Source: an uncultured Lachnotalea sp. (GTDB lineage: Bacteria > Bacillota > Clostridia > Lachnospirales > Lachnospiraceae). Taken from it: a stretch of DNA of 64,000 bases. Where the stretch lies: the NCBI GenBank assembly GCA_948470255.1, contig CAOKOS010000003.1:18647-82646 (forward strand), given 5' to 3'. Under the pieces are notes generated by a model, which worked only from the letters and a program-made list of their open reading frames with translations, ran no database searches and was not told the DNA's origin. Positions 1 through 8,826 of this stretch are shown in pieces. How positions within the stretch are numbered: position 1 is the first letter of the stretch; every line of letters starts with the position of its first letter. Position numbers and translations under genes: made by a program.

Positions 1-1945
1 TCCTGATGATGAGCGTTACAAAGACCTGGTGGGAAAAATGCTGATTCTGCCCATTATGGACAGGGAAATCCCCGTAATCGCCGATGCATATGTGGATAAA
101 GAGTTTGGTACGGGATGTGTAAAGATCACCCCGGCCCATGACCCCAATGACTTTGAGGTTGGAAAAAGGCATAACCTTCCGGAAATCAATATTTTGAACG
201 ACGACGCCACCATCAATGAAAATGGGGGCAAGTATCAGGGGATGGAGCGTTACGCGGCCAGGAAGGCTGTGGTGGAGGAGCTTTCCAGCCTGGGGCTTTT
301 GGTGAAAATTGTGGATCATTCCCACAATGTAGGGACCCATGACCGCTGCAAGACCACCATTGAGCCGATGGTGAAGCAGCAGTGGTTTGTGAAGATGGAT
401 GAGATGGCAAAACCGGCCATCGAAGCTTTGAAATCAGGCCGCCTTAAATTTGTGCCAGAAAGCTTTGGAAAGACGTATCTCCACTGGTTGGAGAATATCC
501 GCGACTGGTGCATTTCCAGGCAGCTTTGGTGGGGCCATCGGATTCCCGCCTATTACTGCCAGGAGTGCGGTGAGGTGGCGGTGGTAAAAGAAGCGCCCGG
601 AGTCTGCCCCAAATGTGGCTGTAGTCATATGGCGCAGGATGAGGACACGCTGGACACTTGGTTTTCTTCGGCGCTTTGGCCTTTTTCTACCCTGGGATGG
701 CCGGAAAAAACGCCGGAGATGGATTATTTCTATCCCACGGACGTGCTGGTGACGGGATATGACATTATTTTCTTCTGGGTAATCCGCATGGTGTTCTCCG
801 CCCTTGAGCAAACGGGGAAGGAGCCTTTCCACACGGTTTTGATTCACGGCCTGGTGAGGGATTCCCAGGGGCGCAAGATGAGCAAGTCCCTGGGTAACGG
901 CATTGACCCTCTGGAGGTGGTGGATAAATACGGCGCCGACGCGCTGCGTATGACGCTGATCACTGGAAATGCGCCCGGAAACGATATGCGTTTTTACTGG
1001 GAGAGAGTGGAGGCCAGCAGGAATTTTGCCAATAAAGTATGGAACGCGTCCCGCTTTATTTTGATGAATACATCCAGGGCTTCTGTCCATCAGGTGAGCC
1101 TTGACAGCCTGACGGGGGCCGATAAGTGGATTTTGTCCAAAGTCAATACGCTGACAAAGGATGTGACGGAGAATCTGGACAAATATGAACTGGGAATCGC
1201 CCTCCAGAAGGTTTATGATTTTATTTGGGAAGAATTTTGCGACTGGTATATCGAGATGGTGAAGCCGCGCCTTTATAATGATGACGACGCCACAAAGGCT
1301 GCCGCCCTCTGGACCTTAAAGACTGTGCTGATTCAGTCCCTGAAGCTGCTTCATCCGTACATGCCTTTTATTACGGAGGAAATTTTCTGCAACCTGCAGG
1401 AGAAAGAAGAGTCCATTATGATCTCTTCCTGGCCGGAATACAGGGAAGAATGGAAATTTGTGGAGGATGAGACGGCGGTGGAAACCATCAAGGAGGCCGT
1501 CCGCGCCATCCGCGGCGTCCGCACTTCCATGAATGTGCCTCCCAGCAGGAAAGCAAGTGTGATTGTGGTTTCTGCTGAAGAGGAAGTCCGCAGGATTTTT
1601 GAGAATGGACGGGTATTTTTTGCAACCCTGGCTTCTGCCGGGGAAGTGACGGTGCAGGCAGATAAAGGGGGAATCCCGGAGGATGCCGTTTCTGCAGTGA
1701 CGGCCAAGGCTGTGGTCTATATGCCTTTGGCAGAGCTTGTGGATATTGGGAAGGAAATCGAGCGGCTGAAGAAGGAGGAAGAACGGCTGAATAAGGAACT
1801 GGCCAGATCCAGGGGGATGCTGAATAATGAAAAATTTGTAAGCCGCGCGCCGGAGGCCAAGATTGAGGAAGAGAAGGCTAAGCTGGCGAAATATGAGCAG
1901 ATGATGGCCCAGGTGAAAGAGCGCCTGGCCCAGTTGGAGAAATAA
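1..1945 (+). CDS. valS: Valine--tRNA ligase, 3' part (gene starts before the window)
   Basis: Cytoplasmic class I aminoacyl-tRNA synthetase that charges tRNA-Val. The reading frame is open from base 2, so the track's start at 29 is an internal Met and the N-terminal part lies upstream. Visible are the end of the editing domain, the tRNA-contacting 'WWGHRIPAYYC' stretch followed by a four-Cys zinc ribbon, the class I signature KMSKS, the anticodon-binding helical domain, and a charged C-terminal coiled coil (the arm typical of ValRS). It ends 27 bp from the convergent LysR gene. A Val-specific tRNA occurs elsewhere in the window but is not linked. The identification is secure; only the missing N-terminus cannot be judged. 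Confidence 0.98.
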   Translation, partial: PDDERYKDLVGKMLILPIMDREIPVIADAYVDKEFGTGCVKITPAHDPNDFEVGKRHNLPEINILNDDATINENGGKYQGMERYAARKAVVEELSSLGLLVKIVDHSHNVGTHDRCKTTIEPMVKQQWFVKMDEMAKPAIEALKSGRLKFVPESFGKTYLHWLENIRDWCISRQLWWGHRIPAYYCQECGEVAVVKEAPGVCPKCGCSHMAQDEDTLDTWFSSALWPFSTLGWPEKTPEMDYFYPTDVLVTGYDIIFFWVIRMVFSALEQTGKEPFHTVLIHGLVRDSQGRKMSKSLGNGIDPLEVVDKYGADALRMTLITGNAPGNDMRFYWERVEASRNFANKVWNASRFILMNTSRASVHQVSLDSLTGADKWILSKVNTLTKDVTENLDKYELGIALQKVYDFIWEEFCDWYIEMVKPRLYNDDDATKAAALWTLKTVLIQSLKLLHPYMPFITEEIFCNLQEKEESIMISSWPEYREEWKFVEDETAVETIKEAVRAIRGVRTSMNVPPSRKASVIVVSAEEEVRRIFENGRVFFATLASAGEVTVQADKGGIPEDAVSAVTAKAVVYMPLAELVDIGKEIERLKKEEERLNKELARSRGMLNNEKFVSRAPEAKIEEEKAKLAKYEQMMAQVKERLAQLEK

Positions 1946-1972
1946 TAAGGCATGGCCGGAATGTAGGTTTCG

Positions 1973-2866
1973 TCAGCCGGGATAAGATGGCAAAAGCGAA
2001 AGGAATTGCTTTCCGGCCAGGGAAAGAGGATGAAGGCTGTCGCTTACCACGCAGATGTGGCGGGGCGGCAGCTCTTTTTTCAGAAAAATCCGAAAGACGC
2101 TGCCGGCCTTCAGGGATTCGGCGGCAAAATTTTCCGGCACAAAACCGAGTCCTAAGTTATGGGCGGTTAAAGGCGTCACCAAATCTGTAGTGGCCGGTTC
2201 CACGTCCGGTTCCAGGGGGGCTCCTGCCGCTGAAAACTGCTGTTCCAGAAAATACCTGGTTGCAGTGCCATGACTGAGGCAGATCAGAGGGTAATGACTC
2301 ATCTCATGGAGGGACATGGCTTTGTGGCGGAGCTTTTGAAACCGGTTTCCGGCGATGACAATATCCTGGAAAGGTACCAGGGGAATCACCGAAAGGCCGT
2401 CGGTATGCTGGAGGGGGGAAATGACAATGGCGAAATCGACTTCCCCCTTTTTTAAAGCAGTCAGGGCGTCGGGGGTGGTACTGCTGAAAATTTTTAATTT
2501 TAATTCAGGGTAACGGTTTTTAAACTGCTCCAGATAAGGCAAGAGAAAATTGTGGAGGGTCATTTCGCTGGCGCCGATCCGCAGGGTCCCGGCTGTCAGG
2601 GATTTGCTGGCGGCCAGCGCTTCTTCCGCGGTCCAAAATTCTTCACAAGCTTTTCTTACATGGGAAAAAAGAAGCTTTGCTTCCGGCGTCAGAACCACTC
2701 CGCTTTTGGAACGGATGAACAGGGAAAGGCCAAGCTCTTTTTCCAGGCTGCGGATATAATGGCTGACGGTAGGCTGGGAAAGGAAAAGCGCTCTTGCGGC
2801 GGCGGTGATGTTTTCATATTTGGCGACGTAGTAAAAGATTTTGTAGTATTCAAAGCTGACGGACAT
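1973..2866 (-). CDS. LysR-family transcriptional regulator
   Basis: A 297-residue LysR-type regulator of normal family length. The N-terminal winged helix-turn-helix occupies about residues 1-60 (the 'AARALFLSQPTVSHYIRSLE' stretch is the recognition region). The rest is the two-lobed periplasmic-binding-like effector domain, residues about 90-295. It is transcribed divergently from the MATE exporter with 132 bp between the start codons, so by the usual LysR arrangement the exporter is its likely target; this is inference. The short dyad ATGGATAACCAT lies in the shared gap and could be part of its site. The effector is unknown. CysL/CysB-like subgroup members look similar, but nothing here fixes the ligand. 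Confidence 0.93.
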   Translation of the reverse strand: MSVSFEYYKIFYYVAKYENITAAARALFLSQPTVSHYIRSLEKELGLSLFIRSKSGVVLTPEAKLLFSHVRKACEEFWTAEEALAASKSLTAGTLRIGASEMTLHNFLLPYLEQFKNRYPELKLKIFSSTTPDALTALKKGEVDFAIVISPLQHTDGLSVIPLVPFQDIVIAGNRFQKLRHKAMSLHEMSHYPLICLSHGTATRYFLEQQFSAAGAPLEPDVEPATTDLVTPLTAHNLGLGFVPENFAAESLKAGSVFRIFLKKELPPRHICVVSDSLHPLSLAGKQFLSLLPSYPG

Positions 2867-2915
2867 TATGGATACCTCATTGAAATTTTCTATGGATAAC
2901 CATTAAAAATAAAAG

Positions 2916-2944
2916 TTTTCAAATGGATCCAAAGATAGTATAAT
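2916..2944 (+). promoter_or_regulatory. Putative promoter of the MATE gene
   Basis: TTTTCA and TATAAT separated by 17 bp in the LysR/MATE divergent gap. The -10 is perfect and the -35 weak, as expected for an activator-dependent promoter. Confidence 0.55.
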
Positions 2945-2998
2945 TCCATGGAGATGAAAATGCAAATGGAACTATTATAGTAAACGAGGGAAACAGAG

Positions 2999-4336
2999 AT
3001 GATTAAAGATTTAACGGAGGGAAAGCCATCGTCAGTGCTATGGCGGTTTTCCATTCCCATGTTTGTCAGTGTGATTTTCCAGCAGCTTTATAATATTGCG
3101 GACAGCGCCATTGCAGGGAAATTTGCAGGGGAATCCGCATTGGCGGCGGTAGGGGCTTCCTATCCCATCACCATGATCTTTATGGCCATTGCCGTGGGGA
3201 GTAACATCGGCTGTTCTGTGGTGATCTCCCAGCTTTTTGGGGCGAAGCAGTATGGGAAAATGAAAACTGCCATTTCCACCACACTTCTGTCTTCGGCTGT
3301 GCTGGCGGCGGCGCTTACGGGATTGGGGCTTTTGGGGGCTGGCGGACTGCTTAAGCTGCTCAATACGCCGGCTGATGTGTTTGCCGATGGAAAGCTGTAT
3401 CTCAGAATTTATATAGGCGGTTTTTTGTTTCTTTTCCTATATAATATATGTACGGGGGTTTTTACTTCCCTGGGGGATTCCAGGACGCCGCTGTATTTCC
3501 TGATTGGTTCTTCTTTAAGCAATATTTTTTTGGACTACTTGTTTGTGACGTCGTTCCATATGGGGGTGGCAGGTGTGGCCTGGGCCACTTTTATAGCCCA
3601 GGGGGCCGCCTGTATCCTGGCTTTTCTGACACTGTTGTACCGCCTTGGAAAAATAAAGACAGAGGAAAAACAGCCGTTTTTTTCCATCCTCATGCTAAAA
3701 CGGGTCGGCCGTATTGCAGTTCCCAGTATTTTGCAGCAGAGTTTCATTTCCATCGGAAATATTTTTATCCAGTGGAGGGTCAACAGTTTTGGCTCTTCGG
3801 TGATTGCCGGATATTCGGCTGCCATTAAATTGAATACCTTTACCATTACTTCTTTCACGACGCTGGCCAACGGCCTTTCCAGTTTTACTGCCCAGAATGT
3901 GGGCGCGGGAAAGGTGCAGCGGATCAGGGAGGGGCTGCGCGCCGGTGTTGTGCTGGCGGCCCTCATTGCAGTTCCTTTTGTCATTACATTTGCCTTTTTT
4001 GGGAGGACGATGGTTCTTTTGTTTCTTCCAGAGCAGGAGGCGGCAGCCACGGCGCTTTCCACAGGGGTTACTTTCCTGCGGATTGTATCACCGTTTTATT
4101 TTGTGATATTGGTGAAGCTGATGGCTGACGGCGTCCTGCGTGGGAGCGGCGCCATGAAGTATTTTATGGTGGCGACTTTTACGGATTTGGTCCTGCGGGT
4201 GCTCCTGGCATTCGTTTTTTCGACAGGCCTGGGCCCTGTGGGAATCTGGTTGTCCTGGCCGGTGGGCTGGACAACGGCCACGGTGGTTTCCTGTGTATTT
4301 TACGGGACGGGGAAATGGAAGCAGGGAAAAGTGTAA
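2999..4336 (+). CDS. MATE-family multidrug/cation antiporter
   Basis: A 445-residue inner-membrane exporter, normal length for the family, with about twelve hydrophobic segments arranged as two six-helix bundles. Typical MATE features are the N-terminal 'LWRFSIPMFVSVIFQQLYN' first helix and the start of the second half near residue 235 ('RIGAVPS'-like segment). Such proteins use Na+ or H+ gradients to expel cationic drugs or dyes. Substrate cannot be read from the sequence. The gene is divergent from a LysR regulator, which probably controls it. folC follows 32 bp downstream with its own ribosome site, so the two may share a transcript. The start is placed at the ATG after a GAGGG/AACAGAG ribosome site. 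Confidence 0.93.
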   Translation: MIKDLTEGKPSSVLWRFSIPMFVSVIFQQLYNIADSAIAGKFAGESALAAVGASYPITMIFMAIAVGSNIGCSVVISQLFGAKQYGKMKTAISTTLLSSAVLAAALTGLGLLGAGGLLKLLNTPADVFADGKLYLRIYIGGFLFLFLYNICTGVFTSLGDSRTPLYFLIGSSLSNIFLDYLFVTSFHMGVAGVAWATFIAQGAACILAFLTLLYRLGKIKTEEKQPFFSILMLKRVGRIAVPSILQQSFISIGNIFIQWRVNSFGSSVIAGYSAAIKLNTFTITSFTTLANGLSSFTAQNVGAGKVQRIREGLRAGVVLAALIAVPFVITFAFFGRTMVLLFLPEQEAAATALSTGVTFLRIVSPFYFVILVKLMADGVLRGSGAMKYFMVATFTDLVLRVLLAFVFSTGLGPVGIWLSWPVGWTTATVVSCVFYGTGKWKQGKV

Positions 4337-4368
4337 AAAACAGAACAGGACGGAGGTTCCAATAGGAT

Positions 4369-5745
4369 ATGGACGGGAATATAAATACAACCATGAAACA
4401 CAGAATGAACATAGAGGAAGCGGAAGAGTATCTCAACGGGATTCCGCGGTTTTCTAAAAAAACTACCATGGAAAATGAGCGGAGGATCCTGGAGCTTCTC
4501 GGGAGTCCTGAAAAGGGGCAGCAGTTTGTCCACGTGGCGGGAACCAACGGAAAGGGTTCCGTATGTGCTTTTATGAGCCGGATTCTTCTGGAACAGGGAT
4601 ACCATGTGGGAACGTTTAGTTCTCCCCATCTCGTTGACATTACAGAGAGGTTCCTCATTGACGGGGAGCAGGTGGCGGAAGAAGAGTTCCTGGCGGCTTT
4701 CCACCGTATTTACGATTTATGCCAGGAAAGGAAAGAGGAAATCGTCCATCCTTCTTATTTTGAATTTTTGTTTTTAATCGGCATGGTGATTTTTAAAGAG
4801 CGCCGGGTGGACATTACGGTTTTGGAGGTGGGCCTTGGAGGCAGGCTGGATGCCACCAATGTGATTGAGGGGCCGGAGGTTTGCGTGATTGCTTCCATTA
4901 GCCTGGATCACACGGAAATCCTGGGGGACACCGTTTCCCAGATTGCAGGGGAGAAGGCGGGAATTATAAAAAAAGGTTGTCCAGTGGTCTATGATGACAG
5001 TGTACCGGAGGCTTCTGCAGTGATACAAAGAATCGCAAAAGAGCAGGATGCTCCGGCGTATCCGGTGAATCCGAAGGATTTTGAAATTGTGGACAGAAGC
5101 CCTTCGTCACTGGAATTTCAAATGAAACGCGGATATTTTTCCGGGGAATGTTTCCGGGTGCCTTTTGTGGCAGACTATCAGGCTATGAATGCTTCTCTGG
5201 CGGTGGCGGCGGCCTGGGCGCTGCAAAGGCGGCAGACGGAAGGGGGCTTTGCAGTACAAAATCCGTCCAAAAGGGGAAAATCCCTTTCATGGATAGGGAA
5301 GGTACGGCAGTCTCTTCTTCATACTTCCTGGCCGGGGAGGATGGAGCCGGTGCTTCCGGGTGTTTATATGGACGGCGCCCACAATGACGATGGTATCCGT
5401 GTTTTTATTGAGACAGTGAGGAAGCTTCCCTGTAGCGGAAAAAAATATCTTTTGTTTTCAGCAGTGGTGGAAAAGGATTATAGGACAATGATTGACGAAA
5501 TCTGCAGCCAGGCAGATTTTGACGGTTTTATTCTGACAGAGCTTGACAGTTACAGGGCCCTGCCCCTTGCAGACATCAGGAAAGCCTTTGAGGGGCGGAC
5601 AGACCAGCCTGTCTGGAGCTTTGACAGTATTGAGGAAGCCTTTGCTTTTGCCAGAGAAAAAAAAGAAACGGATGATTTCCTGTTTATTGCAGGCTCCCTT
5701 TATCTGGCGGGGAGCATAAAAGAGCTTCTTAGGGGAAAGCCCTGA
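4369..5745 (+). CDS. folC: Folylpolyglutamate synthase / dihydrofolate synthase
   Basis: A 458-residue cytoplasmic Mur-ligase-like enzyme that adds glutamate to dihydropteroate or folates using ATP. The P-loop GTNGKGS is at residues 58-64, followed by the 'SPHLVDITERF' folate-site stretch, the GGRLDATNV motif of the central domain and the C-terminal DGAHN motif. Length matches the family. The first residues (MDGNINTTMK) are loosely conserved, and an internal Met at residue 9 or 13 is a possible alternative start; the GGAGG site upstream favours the first one. A hairpin with a T-rich tail follows the stop codon. Genome context gives no further hint, as folC often stands alone near valS in clostridia. 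Confidence 0.97.
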   Translation: MDGNINTTMKHRMNIEEAEEYLNGIPRFSKKTTMENERRILELLGSPEKGQQFVHVAGTNGKGSVCAFMSRILLEQGYHVGTFSSPHLVDITERFLIDGEQVAEEEFLAAFHRIYDLCQERKEEIVHPSYFEFLFLIGMVIFKERRVDITVLEVGLGGRLDATNVIEGPEVCVIASISLDHTEILGDTVSQIAGEKAGIIKKGCPVVYDDSVPEASAVIQRIAKEQDAPAYPVNPKDFEIVDRSPSSLEFQMKRGYFSGECFRVPFVADYQAMNASLAVAAAWALQRRQTEGGFAVQNPSKRGKSLSWIGKVRQSLLHTSWPGRMEPVLPGVYMDGAHNDDGIRVFIETVRKLPCSGKKYLLFSAVVEKDYRTMIDEICSQADFDGFILTELDSYRALPLADIRKAFEGRTDQPVWSFDSIEEAFAFAREKKETDDFLFIAGSLYLAGSIKELLRGKP

Positions 5746-5773
5746 ACATCCTTCCCGTCTATGCAAAAAGAAA

Positions 5774-5803
5774 AGGATGACACTTTTTGTCGTCCTGTTT
5801 TCA
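5774..5803 (+). terminator. Putative terminator after folC
   Basis: Stem AGGATGACA / TGTCGTCCT (8 of 9 pairs) with a T-rich loop and a following GTTTTC run. Confidence 0.6.
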
Positions 5804-5997
5804 TTGTAAAATATGGGGAATTGTAGTAGAATACCTTCAGTTGACATGTGGAACCCCTTCACTGCATATATTGAAAATTTTAAGAATTTTTGAGGGTGTG
5901 TGATCAGGGTTTTTATGATATACTTTGTTATTGTATGGAAAGCTTTAAAAAAGTCCTGGCAGATATTTGGCCGGGCTGGTGAGAGAGGAAAAACGGA

Positions 5998-6150
5998 ATG
6001 TTGAATTTTGAGGAAGAGCTGGCGAAATTTAAGCCCAGCCGTGATATTGACCAGGTGGAGGATACCATAGTAAACCGGGATATCACGGATGTGACAGATA
6101 TTATGGTGCAGTTTTTGAAGGAACAGCTTGAACAGGACAGCAGAGAGTAG
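5998..6150 (+). CDS. Small 50-residue protein, unknown function
   Basis: This gene is too short for the ORF track. The ATG follows a GAGAGAGGAAAAACGG purine-rich ribosome site. The product is 50 residues, acidic, and rich in Glu, Asp, Val and Ile with no Cys and no membrane segment. It reads as one or two amphipathic helices ending 'FLKEQLEQDSRE'. The stop is only 2 bp before the next start, so it is very probably co-translated with the zinc-ribbon/TPR membrane protein. I do not recognise a named family. The tight spacing and the coding-like composition argue that it is real. Confidence 0.72.
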   Translation: MLNFEEELAKFKPSRDIDQVEDTIVNRDITDVTDIMVQFLKEQLEQDSRE

Positions 6151-6152
6151 GG

Positions 6153-7556
6153 ATGTGTATGGAGTGTTTATATTGCCATCACCCGATGGGAAACGGAAGA
6201 TACTGCCAGTTTTGCAGCCGTGATGTGACGCTGTACAGAAAAATCGTCAGGGTTTCCAACACTTATTATAATGTGGGGCTGGACAAGGCGCGTGTCCGTG
6301 ATTTGAGCGGCGCCGCGGTATATTTGAAAAAAAGTTTGGATTTATATAAAAAGAATACGGATGCGAGAAACCTGCTGGGGCTTATTTATTATGAATTGGG
6401 CGAAACAGTGGATGCCCTGACAGAATGGGTGATCAGCAAGAATCTGCAGCCAAAGGACAACCTGGCCACAGAGTATCTGAAAATCCTCCAGTCCAGGCAG
6501 TCGCGGCTTAAGCAGATGAACCAGACGCTGCGGAAGTTTAACCAGGCCCTTTACTATGCCCGCCATGACAGCCAGGATCTGGCGATTTTGCAGGCGAAAA
6601 AGGTTATCACCATGAATCCGCGGTTTGTAAAGGCGTATCAGCTTCTGGGGCTTTTGTATCTGAAAAAAGAAGAGTACGCTAAGGCGGAAAAAATGTTGAA
6701 AACGGTTTTGACTGTTGATGTCAACAATACGGCGGCTCTTTCTTATCTGGAGTATATTCAGGATATTGCAAAGGATAAAAAGGCGGCCGCGAAGGAGAGG
6801 AACAGACGTCAGGCCAGGAAGCTGCGGGAAGAGGAGATGCTTGAGAATGCGGCGAGGGATGAAGCCATTGTCCCCACATACCGGGAAGGAAATGGAAACT
6901 GGCTTACGGTTCTGCTTCTTCTTATCGGTATTATGATGGGGGCTTTGAGTTGCTATTTCCTGGTGCTTCCGGTGAGGGAAAAGGCGCTCCATTCAGATTT
7001 TAATGAGGACATCCTGTCCTATAATGAAAAAATTGCAGAGAGGGACACCAACATCTCCGGCCTGGAAGATCAGATCAACAGCCTCAAGGAAGAGATGGCA
7101 AACCTCAATAATGAGCTGGCGGCATATACAGGAGAAGGCGGCATTATCAATGAGTACAACAAGCTTCTGGATGTGCTGACTTTGAAGGCAAACGGGGATT
7201 ATATCGGGGCTATGGACGCAGTCATGGCCGTAAATGCTTCTTTGGTAACTAATGAAAAATTTCAGAGTATTTATGGAGCGCTAAACGCGGAGTTTACTGA
7301 CAGCGGCGTCCAGACTCTTTTTAACCGGGGAAAAGAGGCATATGACAACAGGGATTGGGAAACAGCCAGGGTATATTTTGCAAAATGCCTGGAGCTGCAG
7401 TCAGATTACCCGGAAGTTATTTTCTATATGGGAATTTGTTATCAAAACCAGGGAGACTGGGGTACGGCAGTCAGTTATTATAATCAGCTGATTGACAATG
7501 AGACATACAAGGATACGCAGTGGGGCGCGGCGGCAAAAACGCAGCGTGGTTACTGA
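6153..7556 (+). CDS. Zinc-ribbon and TPR membrane protein
   Basis: A 467-residue protein of unknown role. Order of parts: an N-terminal zinc ribbon (Cys 5, 8, 18 and 21), cytoplasmic tetratricopeptide-like repeats (about 35-205), a basic linker, a single membrane helix (about 250-272), a coiled coil (about 286-327), and further TPR-like repeats at the C-terminus (about 365-455). The predicted layout is repeats on both faces of the membrane joined by a stalk, suggesting a scaffold between cytoplasmic and envelope components. It follows the 50-residue gene by 2 bp. A second in-frame ATG two codons downstream is an alternative start. A strong terminator lies about 130 bp after the stop. Function is not inferable beyond protein-protein interaction. 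Confidence 0.9.
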   Translation: MCMECLYCHHPMGNGRYCQFCSRDVTLYRKIVRVSNTYYNVGLDKARVRDLSGAAVYLKKSLDLYKKNTDARNLLGLIYYELGETVDALTEWVISKNLQPKDNLATEYLKILQSRQSRLKQMNQTLRKFNQALYYARHDSQDLAILQAKKVITMNPRFVKAYQLLGLLYLKKEEYAKAEKMLKTVLTVDVNNTAALSYLEYIQDIAKDKKAAAKERNRRQARKLREEEMLENAARDEAIVPTYREGNGNWLTVLLLLIGIMMGALSCYFLVLPVREKALHSDFNEDILSYNEKIAERDTNISGLEDQINSLKEEMANLNNELAAYTGEGGIINEYNKLLDVLTLKANGDYIGAMDAVMAVNASLVTNEKFQSIYGALNAEFTDSGVQTLFNRGKEAYDNRDWETARVYFAKCLELQSDYPEVIFYMGICYQNQGDWGTAVSYYNQLIDNETYKDTQWGAAAKTQRGY

Positions 7557-7620
7557 GATAAAGCTGGCGGCCATGTTTCGGCAGGGATACATACAAAGGA
7601 GAAATTTGTGTGTATCCTTT

Positions 7621-7655
7621 TTTACTTTATAGGAAACTGCGTCCTATAAAGTAAA
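7621..7655. repeat. Perfect palindrome at the left end of repeat copy A
   Basis: Two 14-bp arms (TTTACTTTATAGGA and its complement) around the 7-base loop AACTGCG. It forms the left edge of the dispersed repeat described below. As RNA it would form a hairpin just after the TPR gene. Confidence 0.85.
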
Positions 7656-7843
7656 TAGCCTTTCAGCCACCGCTCACGCACGGCGGTTGCGCAAAGCGCA
7701 ACCTTTTTTATCGGACAGGAAACTGCGTTCCCCCTCCGACAAAAACGCTCCGCGAGGATCGCACTGCGGCGGGGAGGGATTATATCGCTTACGCGATCCG
7801 CCGCAGGCGTAGAATCCTGCGAAGCAGGATTCTATTTTCCTTT
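7656..7843. repeat. Dispersed intergenic repeat, copy A (longest)
   Basis: Region rich in nested inverted repeats between the TPR gene and spoIIAA. It contains a GGAAACTGCGTTCC-type palindromic core followed by a GACAAAAA motif, a GC-rich middle, and a right end with AGAATCCTGC / GCAGGATTCT. The same left and right ends occur at 29.5 kb and 38.25 kb, and the left end alone at 31.3 and 54.6 kb. No ORF is supported inside (the 74-residue minus ORF is an artefact of the repeat). It resembles a REP/MITE-type element. Confidence 0.75.
7685..7709 (+). terminator. Strong rho-independent terminator
   Basis: Perfect stem GGTTGCGC / GCGCAACC with an AAA loop followed by TTTTTTA. It lies within the repeat region and would end the TPR-gene transcript before the spoIIA operon. 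Confidence 0.88.
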
Positions 7844-7882
7844 GAAAAATTGAAAAGAAATGAAAATAGGAGGAATCATTTG

Positions 7883-8221
7883 ATGGAAAATGGGACAAAC
7901 TATAAGGTCAGAGGTACGGTACTTTATGCTTTTATGCCAAAGGAAGTAGATCATCACAGCAGCCTGGAGATGAAAGACGGAATCACAAAAGCAAGGGTAT
8001 GCCGTCCTGTCACCAGCCTGGTGTTTGATTTTGCGAAAACGGATTTTATGGACAGCGCAGGAATCGGAATGTTGCTGGGAAGATATAAAGAGATGTCTGC
8101 CATAGGAGGGGAAGTATTTGTGAGAAATACGTCTCCCAGGGTAAAGCGGATTCTGGAAATGTCAGGTATTTACCGGATCATAAGGGATTGGGACAAAAAA
8201 GATGAAGAAGGGAGCAGGTAG
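7883..8221 (+). CDS. spoIIAA: Anti-sigma F factor antagonist (STAS domain)
   Basis: A 112-residue STAS protein. In the forespore, dephosphorylated SpoIIAA binds the SpoIIAB-SigF complex and frees SigF. The phosphorylatable serine lies in the motif FMDSAGIG at residue 58, the same number as in B. subtilis. The track start (7850) is rejected because the ATG at 7883 has an ideal AATAGGAGG ribosome site. It is the first gene of the conserved spoIIAA-spoIIAB-sigF operon, and its stop codon is followed one base later by the preferred spoIIAB start, so translation is probably coupled. No promoter is clear; the AGGATT at the end of the upstream repeat could serve as a sigma-H -35, which is speculative. 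Confidence 0.95.
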   Translation: MENGTNYKVRGTVLYAFMPKEVDHHSSLEMKDGITKARVCRPVTSLVFDFAKTDFMDSAGIGMLLGRYKEMSAIGGEVFVRNTSPRVKRILEMSGIYRIIRDWDKKDEEGSR

Positions 8222-8222
8222 C

Positions 8223-8807
8223 ATGGAAATGGGAGAGAGGACAGAAGGGATAAAAGAAAAAACAAGGGAGGAAGAAGAGATGGGACAGGGAAGCAAAGGG
8301 TACTGGAAAGAAGAGATGGAAAAGGGAGAGGGAATGAAAGCAGAAGAAGTAAAAATGAAAGAGCCGGAAGGCGTAGAGGAAGAAAGTGTCTATGTGGAAT
8401 TTGAAAGCCGCTCACACAATGAGCAGTTTGCCAGGGTTGTGGCGGCAGTGTTTGCCGCCAGGCTGGATCCCACCGTGGAGGAGGTTGAGGATATCAAAAC
8501 TTCCGTATCGGAGGCTGTGACAAACGCCATTATCCACGGTTACGAGAAGGAAGACGGTATGGTACATATGAAGCTGACCATGAAAGGGAGGGACTTTTTT
8601 GTGGAAGTGCGGGATGAGGGTGTGGGAATGGATGATGTGAAGAAGGCCATGGAACCCCTATACACCTCAAAACCTTCCAGGGAGCGGTCTGGAATGGGAT
8701 TTTCTTTTATGGAAGCTTTTATGGATGAAGTATGGGTGGATTCGGCACCCGGCCGGGGAACGACAGTGCGGATGGTAAAAAAATTAGGAAACGGCACGAT
8801 CCGGTGA
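8223..8807 (+). CDS. spoIIAB: Anti-sigma F factor, serine kinase, with N-terminal extension
   Basis: GHKL-family protein kinase that holds SigF inactive and phosphorylates SpoIIAA. The conserved part begins near 'VYVEFESRSHNEQFAR'. The N box is 'EAVTNAIIHGYE', the ATP-lid glycines are in 'DEGVGM', and a C-terminal 'GMGFSFMEAFMD' helix follows. The family is normally about 145 residues; here 194 are open from this start, because about 50 extra residues (mostly Lys, Glu, Gly) precede the fold. The ATG at 8223 has GGGAGCAGG upstream. An in-frame ATG at 8334 with a GGGAG site would give 157 residues, close to normal, so the true start is uncertain. The encoding DNA here is almost pure purine on the plus strand. 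Confidence 0.93.
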   Translation: MEMGERTEGIKEKTREEEEMGQGSKGYWKEEMEKGEGMKAEEVKMKEPEGVEEESVYVEFESRSHNEQFARVVAAVFAARLDPTVEEVEDIKTSVSEAVTNAIIHGYEKEDGMVHMKLTMKGRDFFVEVRDEGVGMDDVKKAMEPLYTSKPSRERSGMGFSFMEAFMDEVWVDSAPGRGTTVRMVKKLGNGTIR

Positions 8808-8826
8808 ATCCAGGCAGGAGGCGTGT

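Noticed and set aside
434-1090. 218-residue minus-strand ORF
   Set aside because: Shadow of valS; no ribosome site and Arg/His/Pro-rich artefact composition.
7674-7898. 74-residue minus-strand ORF between the TPR gene and spoIIAA
   Set aside because: Lies wholly in the palindromic repeat and the spoIIAA start; composition follows the repeat.
8170-8415. 81-residue Leu/Pro/Ser-rich minus-strand ORF
   Set aside because: Antisense of the purine tract at the spoIIAA/spoIIAB junction; its composition is a direct result of the tract.
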